Assembly: GCA_003614735.1 (NCBI GenBank)
Contig: KZ992456.1
Location: 1 to 54,596 of the forward strand
Length of the DNA: 54,596 bases
Direction: 5' to 3'
DNA from: Thamnocephalis sphaerospora
Taxonomy: Eukaryota > Zoopagomycota > Zoopagomycetes > Zoopagales > Sigmoideomycetaceae
The first letter of the stretch is position 1, and every line of letters begins with the position of its first letter. Below are positions 19,989 to 30,421 of the stretch, in pieces. The notes beneath the pieces were generated by a model that made no database searches, was not told the DNA's origin, and worked only from the letters and a program-made list of their open reading frames with translations. A program made the position numbers and the translations under genes.

Positions 19989-21171
19989 ATGCTTTTCTCC
20001 GGAGCCAGAATGGCGGTTCGCGTGAGTGTTGCGAACGCAGCAAGGATTGATCTGCGCCAGAACACTGACCTGACGCGCGCTGCTGCTGCCGGTGTCGTTC
20101 CGAAAGCGCGTCGGCCTGCGCACACTGTCAACTGCGCCGACGGTGGGGCTTGCCAAGCCAAAAAGCATTCCTCTTGTCCAGCCCAACTACGTTCCCGGTG
20201 AAGGTGAGAGCGCAGGCCGAGCGATCCGGTCGGTGTAGGCGCAGGACGGTGTTCGACTAACGCCGCGCACGACAGCGGCTAGCACGTCTACCGCGCCTGT
20301 GCCAGTGAAGGAGGTACATCCTGGCGTACCGTCACCCAGCCGTCTTACGATTGCTCGCATGCTGGCCAGTGGCATGCATATCGGCCATTCGGACGCGCTC
20401 TGGCATCCGCTGAACCTGCCGTTCATTTTCGGCACCCGCGCCGGCGTGCACATCATCAACTTGGAGCATTCGCTGACGTATCTGCGCCGTGCATGCCGCG
20501 TGGTGCGTGATGTCGCGCATCAGGGCGGCATCATCCTGTTTGTCGGCACGCGACCCGGTCAGCAGCATCTTCCGGTGGAGGCTGCACGTCGCAGCGGCAG
20601 CTATTACGTGTCGCAGCGTTGGGTGGCCGGCACCATCACCAACGCGCACAAGCTGTTGCGTCGTTCGCAACAGCAGGGTGGCGGTTCTGCCATGAACAAG
20701 CCGGCTGAGCTGGAGGCTGTGCCGCTGACCATGGATCCCGAGTTTCTCGCACTTACCGGAGGTGTTGCACCCGATGCTGCCGGAGGTGATGCCAAAGCCC
20801 GGTCTCGTGGTCGCCGTGGTCGTGGCGCAAACGACATGGACGCTGCCGAGGAGGCAAAGCGTGTGCTCCGCCCGCGCCAGGACCCCATCTACCGCCCAGA
20901 CCTAATGGTGGTGCTGAATCCGCTCGAGAACCGGATCGCGCTCAACGAGGCGCAGAAGATGCACATTCCTACCGTCGGTCTGATCGACACTGACTGCGAC
21001 CCGCGCTGCGTCACGTATCCGATCCCGGGCAACGACGACAGCCTGCGTTCGGTCGAGCTGGTGGCCAATGTGCTGAGCATGGCTGCACGCGACGGCGCAC
21101 AGGCGCGGCAGGAACAGCTGGAGAAGCAGCAGGCGACTGCGCCGCGCAAGTCGCGTCATGTTGCCGTATAA
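19989..21171 (+). CDS. MRPS2: Mitochondrial small ribosomal subunit protein uS2m
   Basis: Three exons (19989-20021, 20107-20203, 20276-21171) give 341 residues. The start MLFSGARMAVRR|VGLRTLSTAP is an Arg-rich, acid-free mitochondrial presequence that appears only after removal of the first intron. The body carries the uS2 signatures LASGMHIGHS, ALWHPLNLPFIFG, NLEHSL, GIILFVGTRPGQQ, YVSQRWVAGTITN and, near the end, DLMVVLNPLENRIALNEAQK and PTVGLIDTDCDP. The protein assembles into the head/body junction of the mitochondrial 28S/37S subunit. Between the TN and DLMVV blocks is an expanded, Gly/Arg-rich insertion of about 70 residues (KARSRGRRGRGAND), longer than in bacterial S2. The second intron (20204-20275) has a CTAAC branch. 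The gene diverges from the CENP-H-like gene. Confidence 0.93.
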
Positions 21172-21541
21172 TGCGCTTGCAATCTCACAAAATAAGCCAC
21201 TGCGCTGCATGGTCGCCCAGCAGCTGCCCATTTGTTCGCCCGTTTGCCCGTCCGCCTGCTCACTCGCTCGCTGTCTACCGCGACCGTGATGGCAGCCATA
21301 GACTGACGGTGTGCATGTGAACCGAGCGAGTCCCGATTCTCTAAATGTGATTCACCCAATGAAAGCAATGCCACGTCAAACTGGCTCCGTTCCTCGAGTG
21401 GCCAGCATCGCGCGTCGTACTCATCCTGTCGCTATTACATCCTTCCGCCTGCTCCGCTCCTTTCTGTCTGGTGCATAGCGTTGATAGTTACACGCTGCGC
21501 TTGGACGCCTTATTCTTGCTGTCTGCGTTGCTGCTGTTGCT
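21172..21541. other. Intergenic region between uS2m and OST1
   Basis: This holds the 3' flank of uS2m and the promoter of OST1. The last 130 bp are CT-rich on the plus strand, as in front of other genes in the window. No coding or RNA signal is seen. Confidence 0.4.
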
Positions 21542-23243
21542 ATGCGGCTCTGGTCCGTTTCCCTGACCGCGGCGTGGCTCGTGGTGGCTGCTTCGCTTGC
21601 GCACGCAGCATTGCCTGAACACCTGCCTAAGCTGCTGAACCAGGAGCTGACCCGCAAGGTTGATCTGACGCAGCCGTCGGCACGCGAAACATTCTCGATT
21701 TCGGTGGTCAACGACGACGGCCAGACCGCTGCGGATGCCTATTACTTTTTGTTTGATGCGCCGGCAGCTGCGGAAATTGCCTTTGCTGAGGCCTGGGTAA
21801 AGCCAGAGAAGAAGGCGGACAAGCGCAAGTTGCTGGCCATTGCACTGGATACGCAGCATAGCGATGATGCTCAGACAGTCTATCGCGTGACGCTTGAACC
21901 GTCACTAGCACCAGGCGAGACCCTGGCCCTTGAGGCCAAGTTTGTGTACACGCACCGCCGACTTGTGGTCAGCCCAAAGGCAGTGGAGCAGGATAAGGCG
22001 CAGAACCTGCTGTGGGAGGATAGCGCGTATGTCGTTGGTCCGTACGCGTCGACCGAGCAAAAGACGCTTGTCAAGTATGTATGCATGGCGCTTGAAGCGA
22101 GTGACCACATGGTGCTGTCAATGGGCCCAGCCCGCTGACGCGTATATGCGGTACGTAGGATTCCTTCGCAGTACATGGAAAGCTTTAGCGCCCAGCCAGC
22201 TCCGGTCAAACGCAACAGCCTAGGCACCACCATCACCTACGGACCCTACAAGGTGCCGGCGAATGCCGAGCGTGTGCCCATCCATGTGCACTATGAGCAG
22301 AACTTGCCGCCTGTCACGGCGCTGGAGCACCGACGCGAGCTGGAGGTTAGCCACTGGGGCAGCAATCTGGCGGTGGAGGAGCACTACAAGATTCGCCATG
22401 ATGGTGCCGCGTAAGTGGGCGCGTGGTGTATGGGGCGCTCTATGGCCGACTTACCGTTGCGCATACATGGTATAGCATTGATGGAGAGTTCAACCGTGTA
22501 AAGTTCCAGGGCATGGCCCGCAAGAGGGAACAGACGCCGGTGCTCTACCAGATTCCAATGAAAATCCCTGGCTCAGCACACAGCATCTACTACCGCGATC
22601 CTATCGGCAATGTGTCCACTTCGACGCTGGCCACCAAGGGCAAGACGATCCAGCTGAGCCTTCGCCCGCGTTTCCCCATGTACGGCGGCTGGCAGTACCG
22701 CTTCTACTTTGGCTACGACCGTCCACTTGGCGATGTTCTGCAGCGCCAGCCTGGCACAAACACCTACGTGCTGCGCGTGCCGTTCCTCGAGAAGATTGGC
22801 AGCTGGACCTACGACGAGACGGTGATGCGCATCCTACTGCCAGAGGGCGCATCCAACGTACGCGTGAACGTGCCATTTGCTCTGGATGAAGTGCGCCATG
22901 GCAAGGTGCGCACCTACCTGGACGTAAGCGGCCGCACGGCCATCTGGCTTACCAAGCGGAATGCGGTGGATGAGCATGCGCAAGAGGTGGAGGTATGTAG
23001 TCAGCCGTGCACTGGTGCGTTGCATGTACTCATCACAATATTTGGCAGATCACCTACGACTACACTGGGTTTGACCTGCTGCGCAAGCCGCTGGGGGTCT
23101 TTGGTGCGCTCCTGGCCATCTTTGTCTTTTCCATCGTCTATTCGCGGCTGGATCTCAGCATTGCACGCAAGGTAAGCTCCATCCATGTGTGCCTTTGGTT
23201 TAACCAGTAACGCTGCTAACACGCCATGTCATTCTTTCAGTGA
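21542..23243 (+). CDS. OST1: Oligosaccharyltransferase subunit OST1 (ribophorin I)
   Basis: Exons 21542-22074, 22159-22410, 22476-22992, 23049-23171 and 23241-23243 give 475 residues, against 476 in yeast Ost1. The protein is an ER-membrane subunit of the oligosaccharyltransferase that N-glycosylates nascent proteins. A signal peptide (MRLWSVSLTAAWLVVAASLAHA) starts the protein. Family blocks visible are VTLEPSLAPGETLALEAKFV, ITYGPYK, EVSHWGSNLAVEEHYKIRHDG, GEFNRVKFQG, YYRDPIGNVSTS, LRPRFPMYGGWQYRFYFGY and ITYDYTGFDLLRKPL. One transmembrane helix (VFGALLAIFVFSIVYSRL) lies near the end. All junctions keep phase. The last intron (23172-23240; CTAAC branch, TTCTTTCAG acceptor) is followed directly by TGA, so the final coding exon is only the stop codon. 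If that intron were retained, 10 extra residues would be added. It is tail-to-tail with CGI121, 134 bp apart. Confidence 0.93.
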
Positions 23244-23377
23244 TGCACTATGCCATACAAATGCATTCTACCCTCCAGAATGCAGGTCTACGGAGGCAGT
23301 GTGCTTTTGCGATGCAGCACTTGTCCGTGCTTTATTAAACGCCACCAAGGCAGTGTGCTGTGAACCGTAAACGAACC

Positions 23378-24205
23378 TCACGCATCGCTCGTCGTCGTAA
23401 TGGCGGCCTGCGTCACGCCCTTGAGCGCCATTGCTGTGACGACCGTGTTGATTAGCTGCGTGCGGTGTGCCATCTCAGCCGGCGTCAATTTGTAGCACTG
23501 ATGGCGCCATGTTAGTACGCATATAGACCATGCTCAATGTAGGGCAACAGACATGTTTACCTTGCGAATGCGCTCCAAATCCACATCGGAGCCAATGCGC
23601 TCTGTGCTCTCTGGCGTTCCATCGATCAGGTCAATCAGGTCGCTCTCCGCCTGGCACCGTAAATGATGGTCCGTCAGTGCATGGCTTGCTGATGCCTGCC
23701 GCTGCCAGTCAGTCGCCTACCTCGTCACGCTGTCCGCCAATTTTGACCACCGCCAGAGCCTGCGAATCGTCGACGACGCCAAAGTTTCGAAAGGCACCGC
23801 CAATCTATGCACGCCAGCTCGGCCGCATCGTGAGTATGGCGGCGTGACAGGTGCCTATATGCGCCTGCTTACGTTGGTGTCAGGCGCCAGATTGTACACC
23901 ACTTCAGAATGTACATTGCGGGTCTTTAGGCGATCGTCACGCGCGGCCTCTGCAGCACGGCCTGCAGCCACGAGTAGCTGAAACGGATCGAGTACCTGCA
24001 TAGAGGAGTCAATGAGCCACGGACAGAATGCAAGCTGCTGCGCTGGCATGTCGCCTACCGCACGGCCGTCGACCAGCGCGTAGGCAAGCCGTGCGTCTCC
24101 TGCAAGCAGCTGCTCGCGTAGCGCTTTGGCATTGCGCACATTGGAAAAGTAAAACAAGTGCGCGGTTTCTGCGCTGGTCTCCAGCAGGTGCGTGCTGCCT
24201 GTCAT
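23378..24205 (-). CDS. CGI121: KEOPS/EKC complex subunit Cgi121 (TPRKB)
   Basis: Four exons (23873-24205, 23721-23804, 23561-23650, 23378-23497) encode 208 residues. KEOPS makes the universal t6A37 modification of ANN-decoding tRNAs, and Cgi121 binds Bud32 and the tRNA 3' end. Family blocks are HLFYFSNVRNAKALREQLL, the strongly conserved LDPFQLLVAAGRAAEAA, KTRNVHSEVVYNLAPDTN at the end of exon 1, and IGGAFRNFGVVDDSQALAVV in exon 2. Exons 3 and 4 give the C-terminal helix region (GSDVDLERIRK, then CYKLTPAEM). The start at MTGSTHLLE was chosen because no in-frame ATG lies nearer the upstream gene; the frame extends upstream only from a TTG. Intron 3 (23498-23560) has a CTAAC branch site. It is slightly longer than human (175) because of a loop between ALVDGRAVG and the DPFQ block. 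Confidence 0.9.
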
Positions 24206-24540
24206 GGTGGATATGGCAAGGAAAGAGTCGGCCACGAGCAATGATTGACGCTAATGAAATATTATTTGCCGCATCGTGTTCAAATAACTGAGGTCCGCCC
24301 CTTTGGTGGCCAGTACCCGCCCTTGACCGTCTTCATCTTGCGCACGTACCGCCATTACCACCCGTCCAACTCAACTAGTCTCGTTCCACCCTGGTAAGCA
24401 TACCGCCCTTTTGCTTGCTCTGTCCAGCGACTCATTTTGCAGTGCAGCGTATTGAAAAATAGCCGACGACGTGTTTGCCGAAAATCGCTGGGTCCATCTA
24501 TGCGCGCTCATCTGGACGGCTGTAAGCATTTTGTCGCGTC
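24206..24540. promoter_or_regulatory. Divergent promoter region of CGI121 and the GPI13-like gene
   Basis: These 335 bp between two divergent starts must carry both promoters. No TATA box or other recognisable site is seen, and no ORF of note. Confidence 0.45.
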
Positions 24541-27500
24541 ATGACGCCGCACGGCCCGGACGGAGAAGTACTGCGTACGCGCAATGTCAATCAGCGCCGT
24601 CGGGGAGAACCAAGCGCACAGCCCAAGCCACAAAGCATATATCCGCCTGATGTGGTGACGGATGAGAGCCAAGAGCCGCCGCGGTCCTGGTTTTGGCGCT
24701 GCCTTGACTGGATGGCGCTACGCGGCGGTCAGGCAACGCTACTTGCTGCAGTGCTCTTCTTGCTGCTGCAGATCAGCGGGATTTACATGTTCACGCGCGG
24801 CTTTCTGCTTACGCGTCTGGCGCTGGAAGAGCAGAGCCAATGTGCTGTGTTGCCTGCAGTCAACAGCAGTTTTGGTGCGACTCAGCTGCCGACCGGTGCC
24901 GGCTGCTGGCATGAACGTCGTTTCCAGCGCGCTGTCGTAGTCATTGTGGATGCACTCCGGTTTGACTTTACGGTGTATAATGCATCGTACCCGCAACCGG
25001 AACACTATCGCAACCGGTTGCCTGTGCTGCATGATATGCTGGTGAATCAGCCAGAGCACGCGGCACTATTTGAGTTTGTTGCCGACCCGCCTACAACAAC
25101 TTTACAGCGACTCAAGGGATTGACGACTGGCACGCTGCCAACGTTTATCGATGCTGGAAGCAACTTTGCTGGCTCTGCCGTGACCGAGGACAGCTGGATT
25201 GCGCAGGCGACGGCGCAGGGTCTGCGCGTGTGGCAGATGGGCGACGATACATGGGACGCGCTGTACCCGGACAGCTTCGCCGAAGCTCACCCGTTTCCGT
25301 CCCTCAACGTATGGGACCTGCATACTGTGGATAACGGGATTCTTGCGCTGCTGCCGGATGCACTCGGCCCGCGACGTAACGAGTGGGATATACTCGTGAC
25401 GCATTACCTTGGCGTGGACCATTGCGGTCATCGCTATGGTCCCCAACATCCGGCCATGTCGGAAAAACTGACGCAGATGAATCACATGCTCAGCGAACTG
25501 ATGAGCAAAATGGACGATGACACGGTCCTTTTTCTGTTTGGCGACCATGGTATGGACACCAAGGGCGACCACGGTGGCGACAGCGATATCGAAGTCCAAG
25601 CGGCGCTGTTCGTCTACAGCAAGGCACCCCTGCTCCCCAAGGATCGCGGCGCGCTGAACAAGGTGCTTCGCCAACTGGCCGAGGAGGCTCCAGATGACGC
25701 ATCCATGCGGATGTTTGTGGAGCGCAACGACATTGGCATGCATCGCACGTTGCCGCAAATCGATCTGGTCCCGACGTTGTCGATGCTGCTTGGCCTTCCA
25801 GTGCCGTACAGCAGTCTAGGCATGGCTATTCCAGAGCTGTTTCTCATGTCCGGAGCATCGGCAAATGCAGCAACCGAGCATGCGAGCGGAGAGCATCTGG
25901 CCAGCAGAATACGCACCAACGCGTATCAGATTCTTCGCTACATGGATGCGTACGCTGCGCTCAAACCGTCGGGAGAATTGGCCGGCGAACTGCAGAAGGG
26001 TCTGCATGACAAATTCAAGATTGCCGAGGGCGTGTACGAACAGTTTGTCACCAACAAAATGCGTCAGAACGGTGATGCGACTGTCGCGAGTCCCGACGCG
26101 TATGAGGTGTTTCTCGCCTATGCGCGCTTTATGCGTGCCGCGCTATCCTCCTGCCGCCGTATCTGGGCGCAGTTTGACGTACCGCTCATGTGTGCAGGCA
26201 TCGTCCTGCAGGTGATCACCGCCTTTTGCATGTTTGGCGTTATGCGCCGCTCCTCGCTTTCTGTACATACGGTGCTAGCCTGGATGCGTGGTCTACTTAT
26301 CGGTACTGTCGTGACGGTAATTCTGCAGCGGATCCGCCTGGTGCCTCTGTTTTTGCGGGCCATTGGCCTTGCATCGATGCAGCGCCATAGCCAGGTTATC
26401 CTCGGTGCATATGTTGGATTTTTGATTGCATTTGCACTGTGCGGCAGATCCGACAACGCCGAGGATGCCGACACGCCACCCGAGCGCACCACTCGTTATA
26501 GCCGGTGGCCGTCAATGTCCGTGGACGACAGTATGGCATGGCTAGCGCTACCAGCTATTCAGGGCATGATATTCTCGTCCAACAGCTTCACCGTGTTTGA
26601 GGACCACATTGTCTTAGCCTTGCTGCAGACCTATGGCACCGTGTCGGTTGTTCGCGCAGTGGCAGCACTTGTCGGCAATAGATCGGCTGCTCTGCCGGCC
26701 CGGCGCCACTGGCTGCTATGGTCGCTGGCCTTTTTGACATTGGGCCGCATGAGCGGCCAAACGACCATTTGCCGTGAGGAACAAGGCACCCATTGCACGC
26801 CAACCTTCTATGCCGACATGGTCGCATCTGCGTCGCAATCGACACTTATCCAGCTGGTAGCAGTGGCGGCATTGGTGCCGTGGCTGCTTCGACGAGTGTT
26901 CTCCGCCACAGACTCGTTCCACGGCGTGGCCCGGCTTTGGATCGACTGGGGGCTGCGCGCAGCATTGCTACTGTCAGCTACCTTTTGGATCATGGACGAA
27001 ACGCCGAGCGTGGCAAACGGCGATGATGCGACAAACCATCCTTCCAGCGCTATAGGAGACGTCAACGGCGCGTGGGGCGGGCTGGCCACCGTGACACACA
27101 CCAGCGAGGATGGCGCGTGGGGTGCACTGAAGCGCTTTGTGGCACGGCTCGGCTTTGGCATGAGCCTTATAGTGGGTGTCGTCGTCTGGCGATACAGCCC
27201 GTTGTGCATGAATGTCGACCTGAAGGCGACCGCCGATACCACCGGTGGCACCCGGCACACTCGTCAAACAAGGGGCGCTGCTGCCCACGTTGCGCCGGAC
27301 GCTAGACGCGCACTGCCGATTCTTGGATTCAGCAATGCCTACGGTGCTGCCTACATGATTTTGGTCACAGTGGTGTATGCGGCACTGGCACAGACACAGC
27401 AGCCCAGCGGAGGGCTGACGCTGGCCATAGGCGTCTGCCACCTGGTCGTGTTTCTGGAAATGCTACACGCGCAGCGTATCGTCACTCGTGCATCTGCCAA

Positions 27501-28149
27501 ACAGCCTGCACCATTGCCATCGCCATTTGCAAAGGCGGTGGTGCTGGGTCTGCTGGCGCAGCACTACTTTTTCACCACTGGCCATCAGGCCACGCTTTCG
27601 TCCATTCAGTGGCGCGTCGGCTTTGTAGGCCTGCGTGATCTGAACTGGGTGGTGTCACCGCTGCTGATGGTGGCCAACACGGTCGGTTCGCACTTGCTGT
27701 TTACCGTGGCGGTGCCATTGCTGGTTTTATGGCGTGTTTCGCCTCATGTAGCGGCCGATGATGTCGACACACCGACTACTGCCACGCTTGACGGTAGACG
27801 CACATTCCTGGGCTACCGACGCATCTGGCCACCAATTCGTCAGGCGGTGTTTGCATGGTCGCTGGTCTGGACGGTGCTGGCGGTGGCCACCTGCATCTGG
27901 TCCATGTATTTTAGACGCCATCTGATGGTCTGGAAGGTCTGGGCGCCCCGCTTCATGCTAGCCGCAATAACGGCCGTTATCTGCCAGGTGTTCCTCATTC
28001 TGGTCTCGTTCCTAGTGGGCGTGATGCATGTAATGCGCAAGGTCGGCGAAATACTGGCAGCAGGACAGTCGCCAGCCGACTCTTTGATAGAAAGTATCGC
28101 CACTGCCGACATCAGCGCAGAGGAGGGTGCACAAAGATGCGCTGCATAG
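24541..28149 (+). CDS. GPI13: GPI ethanolamine phosphate transferase 3 (PIG-O/Gpi13)
   Basis: A single exon encodes 1202 residues. The enzyme adds ethanolamine phosphate to the third mannose of the GPI anchor in the ER; this phosphate is the bridge to the protein. A cytosolic N-terminus leads into a signal-anchor helix (about 61-85, LLAAVLFLLLQISGIYMF). The lumenal alkaline-phosphatase-like domain follows, with VVIVDALRFDF (metal Asp, about 133), PTTTLQRLKGLTTG (catalytic Thr, about 183), HYLGVDHCGHRYGP (about 288), FLFGDHGMDTKGDHGG (about 334) and HRTLPQIDLVPTLSMLLGLP. The C-terminal half has more than ten hydrophobic helices, as in PIG-O. It is the only long gene in the window without introns. 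Regulation is not visible. Assignment to PIG-O rather than PIG-G or PIG-N rests on the phosphatase-domain motifs and length. Confidence 0.92.
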   Translation: MTPHGPDGEVLRTRNVNQRRRGEPSAQPKPQSIYPPDVVTDESQEPPRSWFWRCLDWMALRGGQATLLAAVLFLLLQISGIYMFTRGFLLTRLALEEQSQCAVLPAVNSSFGATQLPTGAGCWHERRFQRAVVVIVDALRFDFTVYNASYPQPEHYRNRLPVLHDMLVNQPEHAALFEFVADPPTTTLQRLKGLTTGTLPTFIDAGSNFAGSAVTEDSWIAQATAQGLRVWQMGDDTWDALYPDSFAEAHPFPSLNVWDLHTVDNGILALLPDALGPRRNEWDILVTHYLGVDHCGHRYGPQHPAMSEKLTQMNHMLSELMSKMDDDTVLFLFGDHGMDTKGDHGGDSDIEVQAALFVYSKAPLLPKDRGALNKVLRQLAEEAPDDASMRMFVERNDIGMHRTLPQIDLVPTLSMLLGLPVPYSSLGMAIPELFLMSGASANAATEHASGEHLASRIRTNAYQILRYMDAYAALKPSGELAGELQKGLHDKFKIAEGVYEQFVTNKMRQNGDATVASPDAYEVFLAYARFMRAALSSCRRIWAQFDVPLMCAGIVLQVITAFCMFGVMRRSSLSVHTVLAWMRGLLIGTVVTVILQRIRLVPLFLRAIGLASMQRHSQVILGAYVGFLIAFALCGRSDNAEDADTPPERTTRYSRWPSMSVDDSMAWLALPAIQGMIFSSNSFTVFEDHIVLALLQTYGTVSVVRAVAALVGNRSAALPARRHWLLWSLAFLTLGRMSGQTTICREEQGTHCTPTFYADMVASASQSTLIQLVAVAALVPWLLRRVFSATDSFHGVARLWIDWGLRAALLLSATFWIMDETPSVANGDDATNHPSSAIGDVNGAWGGLATVTHTSEDGAWGALKRFVARLGFGMSLIVGVVVWRYSPLCMNVDLKATADTTGGTRHTRQTRGAAAHVAPDARRALPILGFSNAYGAAYMILVTVVYAALAQTQQPSGGLTLAIGVCHLVVFLEMLHAQRIVTRASAKQPAPLPSPFAKAVVLGLLAQHYFFTTGHQATLSSIQWRVGFVGLRDLNWVVSPLLMVANTVGSHLLFTVAVPLLVLWRVSPHVAADDVDTPTTATLDGRRTFLGYRRIWPPIRQAVFAWSLVWTVLAVATCIWSMYFRRHLMVWKVWAPRFMLAAITAVICQVFLILVSFLVGVMHVMRKVGEILAAGQSPADSLIESIATADISAEEGAQRCAA

Positions 28150-28517
28150 TATTCTCTTTTGTATCGTCACATACTGGCACAGTATGGTGCACGAGCAGTT
28201 CTGTTTGCTTCATACGCGCCTAAAAAGCTTCTGTTCTTGGCTGCTCCATTTTATGCGCAAATAATACCACCGGTTACATAAAATGACTGACAACAAGCCG
28301 TTCTTCCGGCTGTGCATCATCATTCCAGTAGACGCGGCGGTTCAATACGGTGTCTACTTGAAAAGGTGGAGCTGAAAAGTTGTCTCATTTATCACCTGAT
28401 AGCGTGGCTTGTGCGAGCGAATAAAACTAAAAACCAAAATCAATCATCCCCGTAGGCGTAGTATATTTCTTGTTGCGCACCTGCGATTCTTTGGCCACCA
28501 AGCGCACAAGAGACACC
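28150..28517. other. Intergenic region between GPI13-like and EngB-like genes
   Basis: AT-richer spacer containing the 3' flank of the GPI13-like gene and the promoter of the next gene. No coding or RNA signal is recognised. Confidence 0.4.
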
Positions 28518-30018
28518 ATGCTCCCACAGCACGCGCAACCGGTATGGCGTCTTGCCAGGTGCCGTATTGCTGGCATGACGGCTACGGCAGGTCGCTCTGG
28601 CGTGATGGCGTCTTTGCTCCCGTCAGCAGCCAGATTGTCGGCAGCCCCGGCTGTGACCTCGGCTCGGCGGCTCGCAAGCACCGTGATGGACAAGGCTGGC
28701 GTACAGCAGGACAAGGGAGAGGAGCAGACCCTGTCGAAGCGCAAGCAGCTGATGCGTCTAGTGCCGTCGGAGGAGATTAACCGCCGTGTCGGCGAATTGC
28801 GTCTTGGGCTAGTGAAGAAGACGCGCTTTCGCCGACGCGAAAAAGAGGAAGCGCGGGCAAAGTACGAAAAGCCGCATGGCCCGGGCATAGAGGTAGGAAC
28901 GCCGCCTACGTTAGAATATTGTCTGACGGCATTGCATGCTAACAGCGGCGCCATCGACAGTTGCCTATGCTGATGTTTTTTGCAGGAGCCAAAACACCTG
29001 CCTCGTTCCCTCCCGCAACGCTGCCGGAAATTGCGCTTGTTGGTAGGTTTGTCGATGATGCGAAAGCAACCGATGGAGCAGCGCTAACGCTTCTTACGGT
29101 GACCAGGTCGATCCAATGTTGGTAAATCGTCGCTGATCAACGCGCTTGCACGTACCACTTCAACGGCGCGCGTGTCAGACAAGCCGGGGTTTACGCAACA
29201 GATCAACTTTTTTACGGCTGGGCGCTACTTTCACCTGGTAGACATGCCCGGCTACGGATTTGCATATGCCAAGCAGGAGGCAGTGGAAAGCTGGCAGCAC
29301 ACCATTGACGTATACTTTGCTGAGCGTCAGTCGCTGAAGCGCATTTACGTACTGATTGACGCACGACATGGTAGGGCACGCGAGCGTAGCTAGCTTACCA
29401 GTGTGTTTGCGCTGGTTGCTCACATCTTGGCTGCTTGCAGGACTCAAGGCAAACGACAAGGAGTTTCTGCAGCATTTAGATCGGTAGGTTGGATGATACA
29501 TGGTCGCATTCCATTGTACTAAGCCAACAAGCGGAACATGTCGGGCGTTAGATGCGGCGTCAAGTATCGCATCATCCTGACCAAGTGTGATCTGGTGCTG
29601 CGTGAGGTGCTGGCAAAACGATGCCAGTTGGTGGTCAACGTAGGCTGAACAAACGCTGTAGCATGGTTGTTTGATGTTTGTATTGACTAACGACGTGCTT
29701 GTTACGTAGGAGTTGGCCGAGATGCAGCTCCGTTTCTGCGTTCAGGAGCCGCTCATGCTTAGTGCCAAACTAGGGCCCGGCGTGGACGCACTGCGGCGGG
29801 ATATTCTCCACATTGTACGCGCAAACCATTTGCTTCCAAAGCCAGCCAGCCAGGCGGAGAAGAAGCCGGAGAAGCGGGAGTCGCTGAAGAATGCCAAAGG
29901 ACGAGCCGGCAGCAGTAAGCATAAGCGCACGCCACCAACAGGAGCAGGCAAGGACGCAACACGCGCACGCCGCCAAAAAAGCGCGAGTAGCACCCTACAC
30001 GGGAAACGACGCGACTAG
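28518..30018 (+). CDS. Mitochondrial EngB/YihA-type GTPase (GTPBP8-like)
   Basis: Six exons (28518-28892, 28961-29042, 29107-29370, 29441-29483, 29552-29639, 29710-30018) give 386 residues. EngB-type GTPases assist large ribosomal subunit assembly; this copy has an N-terminal Arg/Ala/Ser-rich presequence (ARLSAAPAVTSARRLASTV), so mitochondria are likely. The G1 motif GRSNVGKSSLINAL (about residue 153) is created across the intron at 29043-29106. The others are switch-I-like KPGFTQQINFF, G3 DMPGYGFAYAK and G4 TKCD. VYFAERQSLKRIYVLIDARHG and LRRDILHIV are also typical. The first intron acceptor at 28960 was chosen because it alone gives LPMLMFFAGAKTPASFPP leading into EIALVG, as expected for the family. 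The C-terminal ~60 residues are a Lys/Arg-rich tail absent from bacterial EngB. Confidence 0.9.
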
Positions 30019-30421
30019 TTGCGCACGATACACGCGCGCAGTCGTAATAAAAGACCATTTGTACGCTGACGCGATAGGTGCTGCTTGACACGAGTACGCG
30101 TGTGTAAGACGAGGAAGCTTTATTGGGCCACAGTCAGTCGCGCGCAGTATTGCATTATTTACGTCGGCTGAGACCCAAGGGGCGTGATATGGTGGCGTAC
30201 TAAGATGAAAACGATAACCATGCATGGAGCATGTAGGCGCCGAATGAAGAGGCAAGCAAACGGGCAGATACCGGCATCGCAGCATCGAGACACCTTGGCC
30301 ATGGCGCAGGTACATGTACTTTGTTGCCAACAAAAGGTTGGCAGACTGTACGCAAATGCGCGCACATCTACATAATCTCTACTGTTGTCAAGGCTGGCTG
30401 GCTGGCTGGCTGCCTGCTTTG
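30019..30421. other. Convergent intergenic region
   Basis: This separates the 3' ends of the EngB-like gene and the second CBM2-like gene. Apart from the GGCT tract listed separately, nothing is recognised. Confidence 0.4.
30392..30411. repeat. (GGCT)5 microsatellite
   Basis: Five tandem GGCT units lie just downstream of the stop codon of the minus-strand CBM2-like gene, in its presumed 3' UTR. Confidence 0.85.

Noticed and set aside
19805-20161. Minus-strand frame ending in MQARDDDAKDN as the N-terminus of the CENP-H-like protein
   Set aside because: It is out of frame with MSSVLHELNR and no intron fits between them; much of it overlaps exon 1 and intron 1 of uS2m on the other strand.
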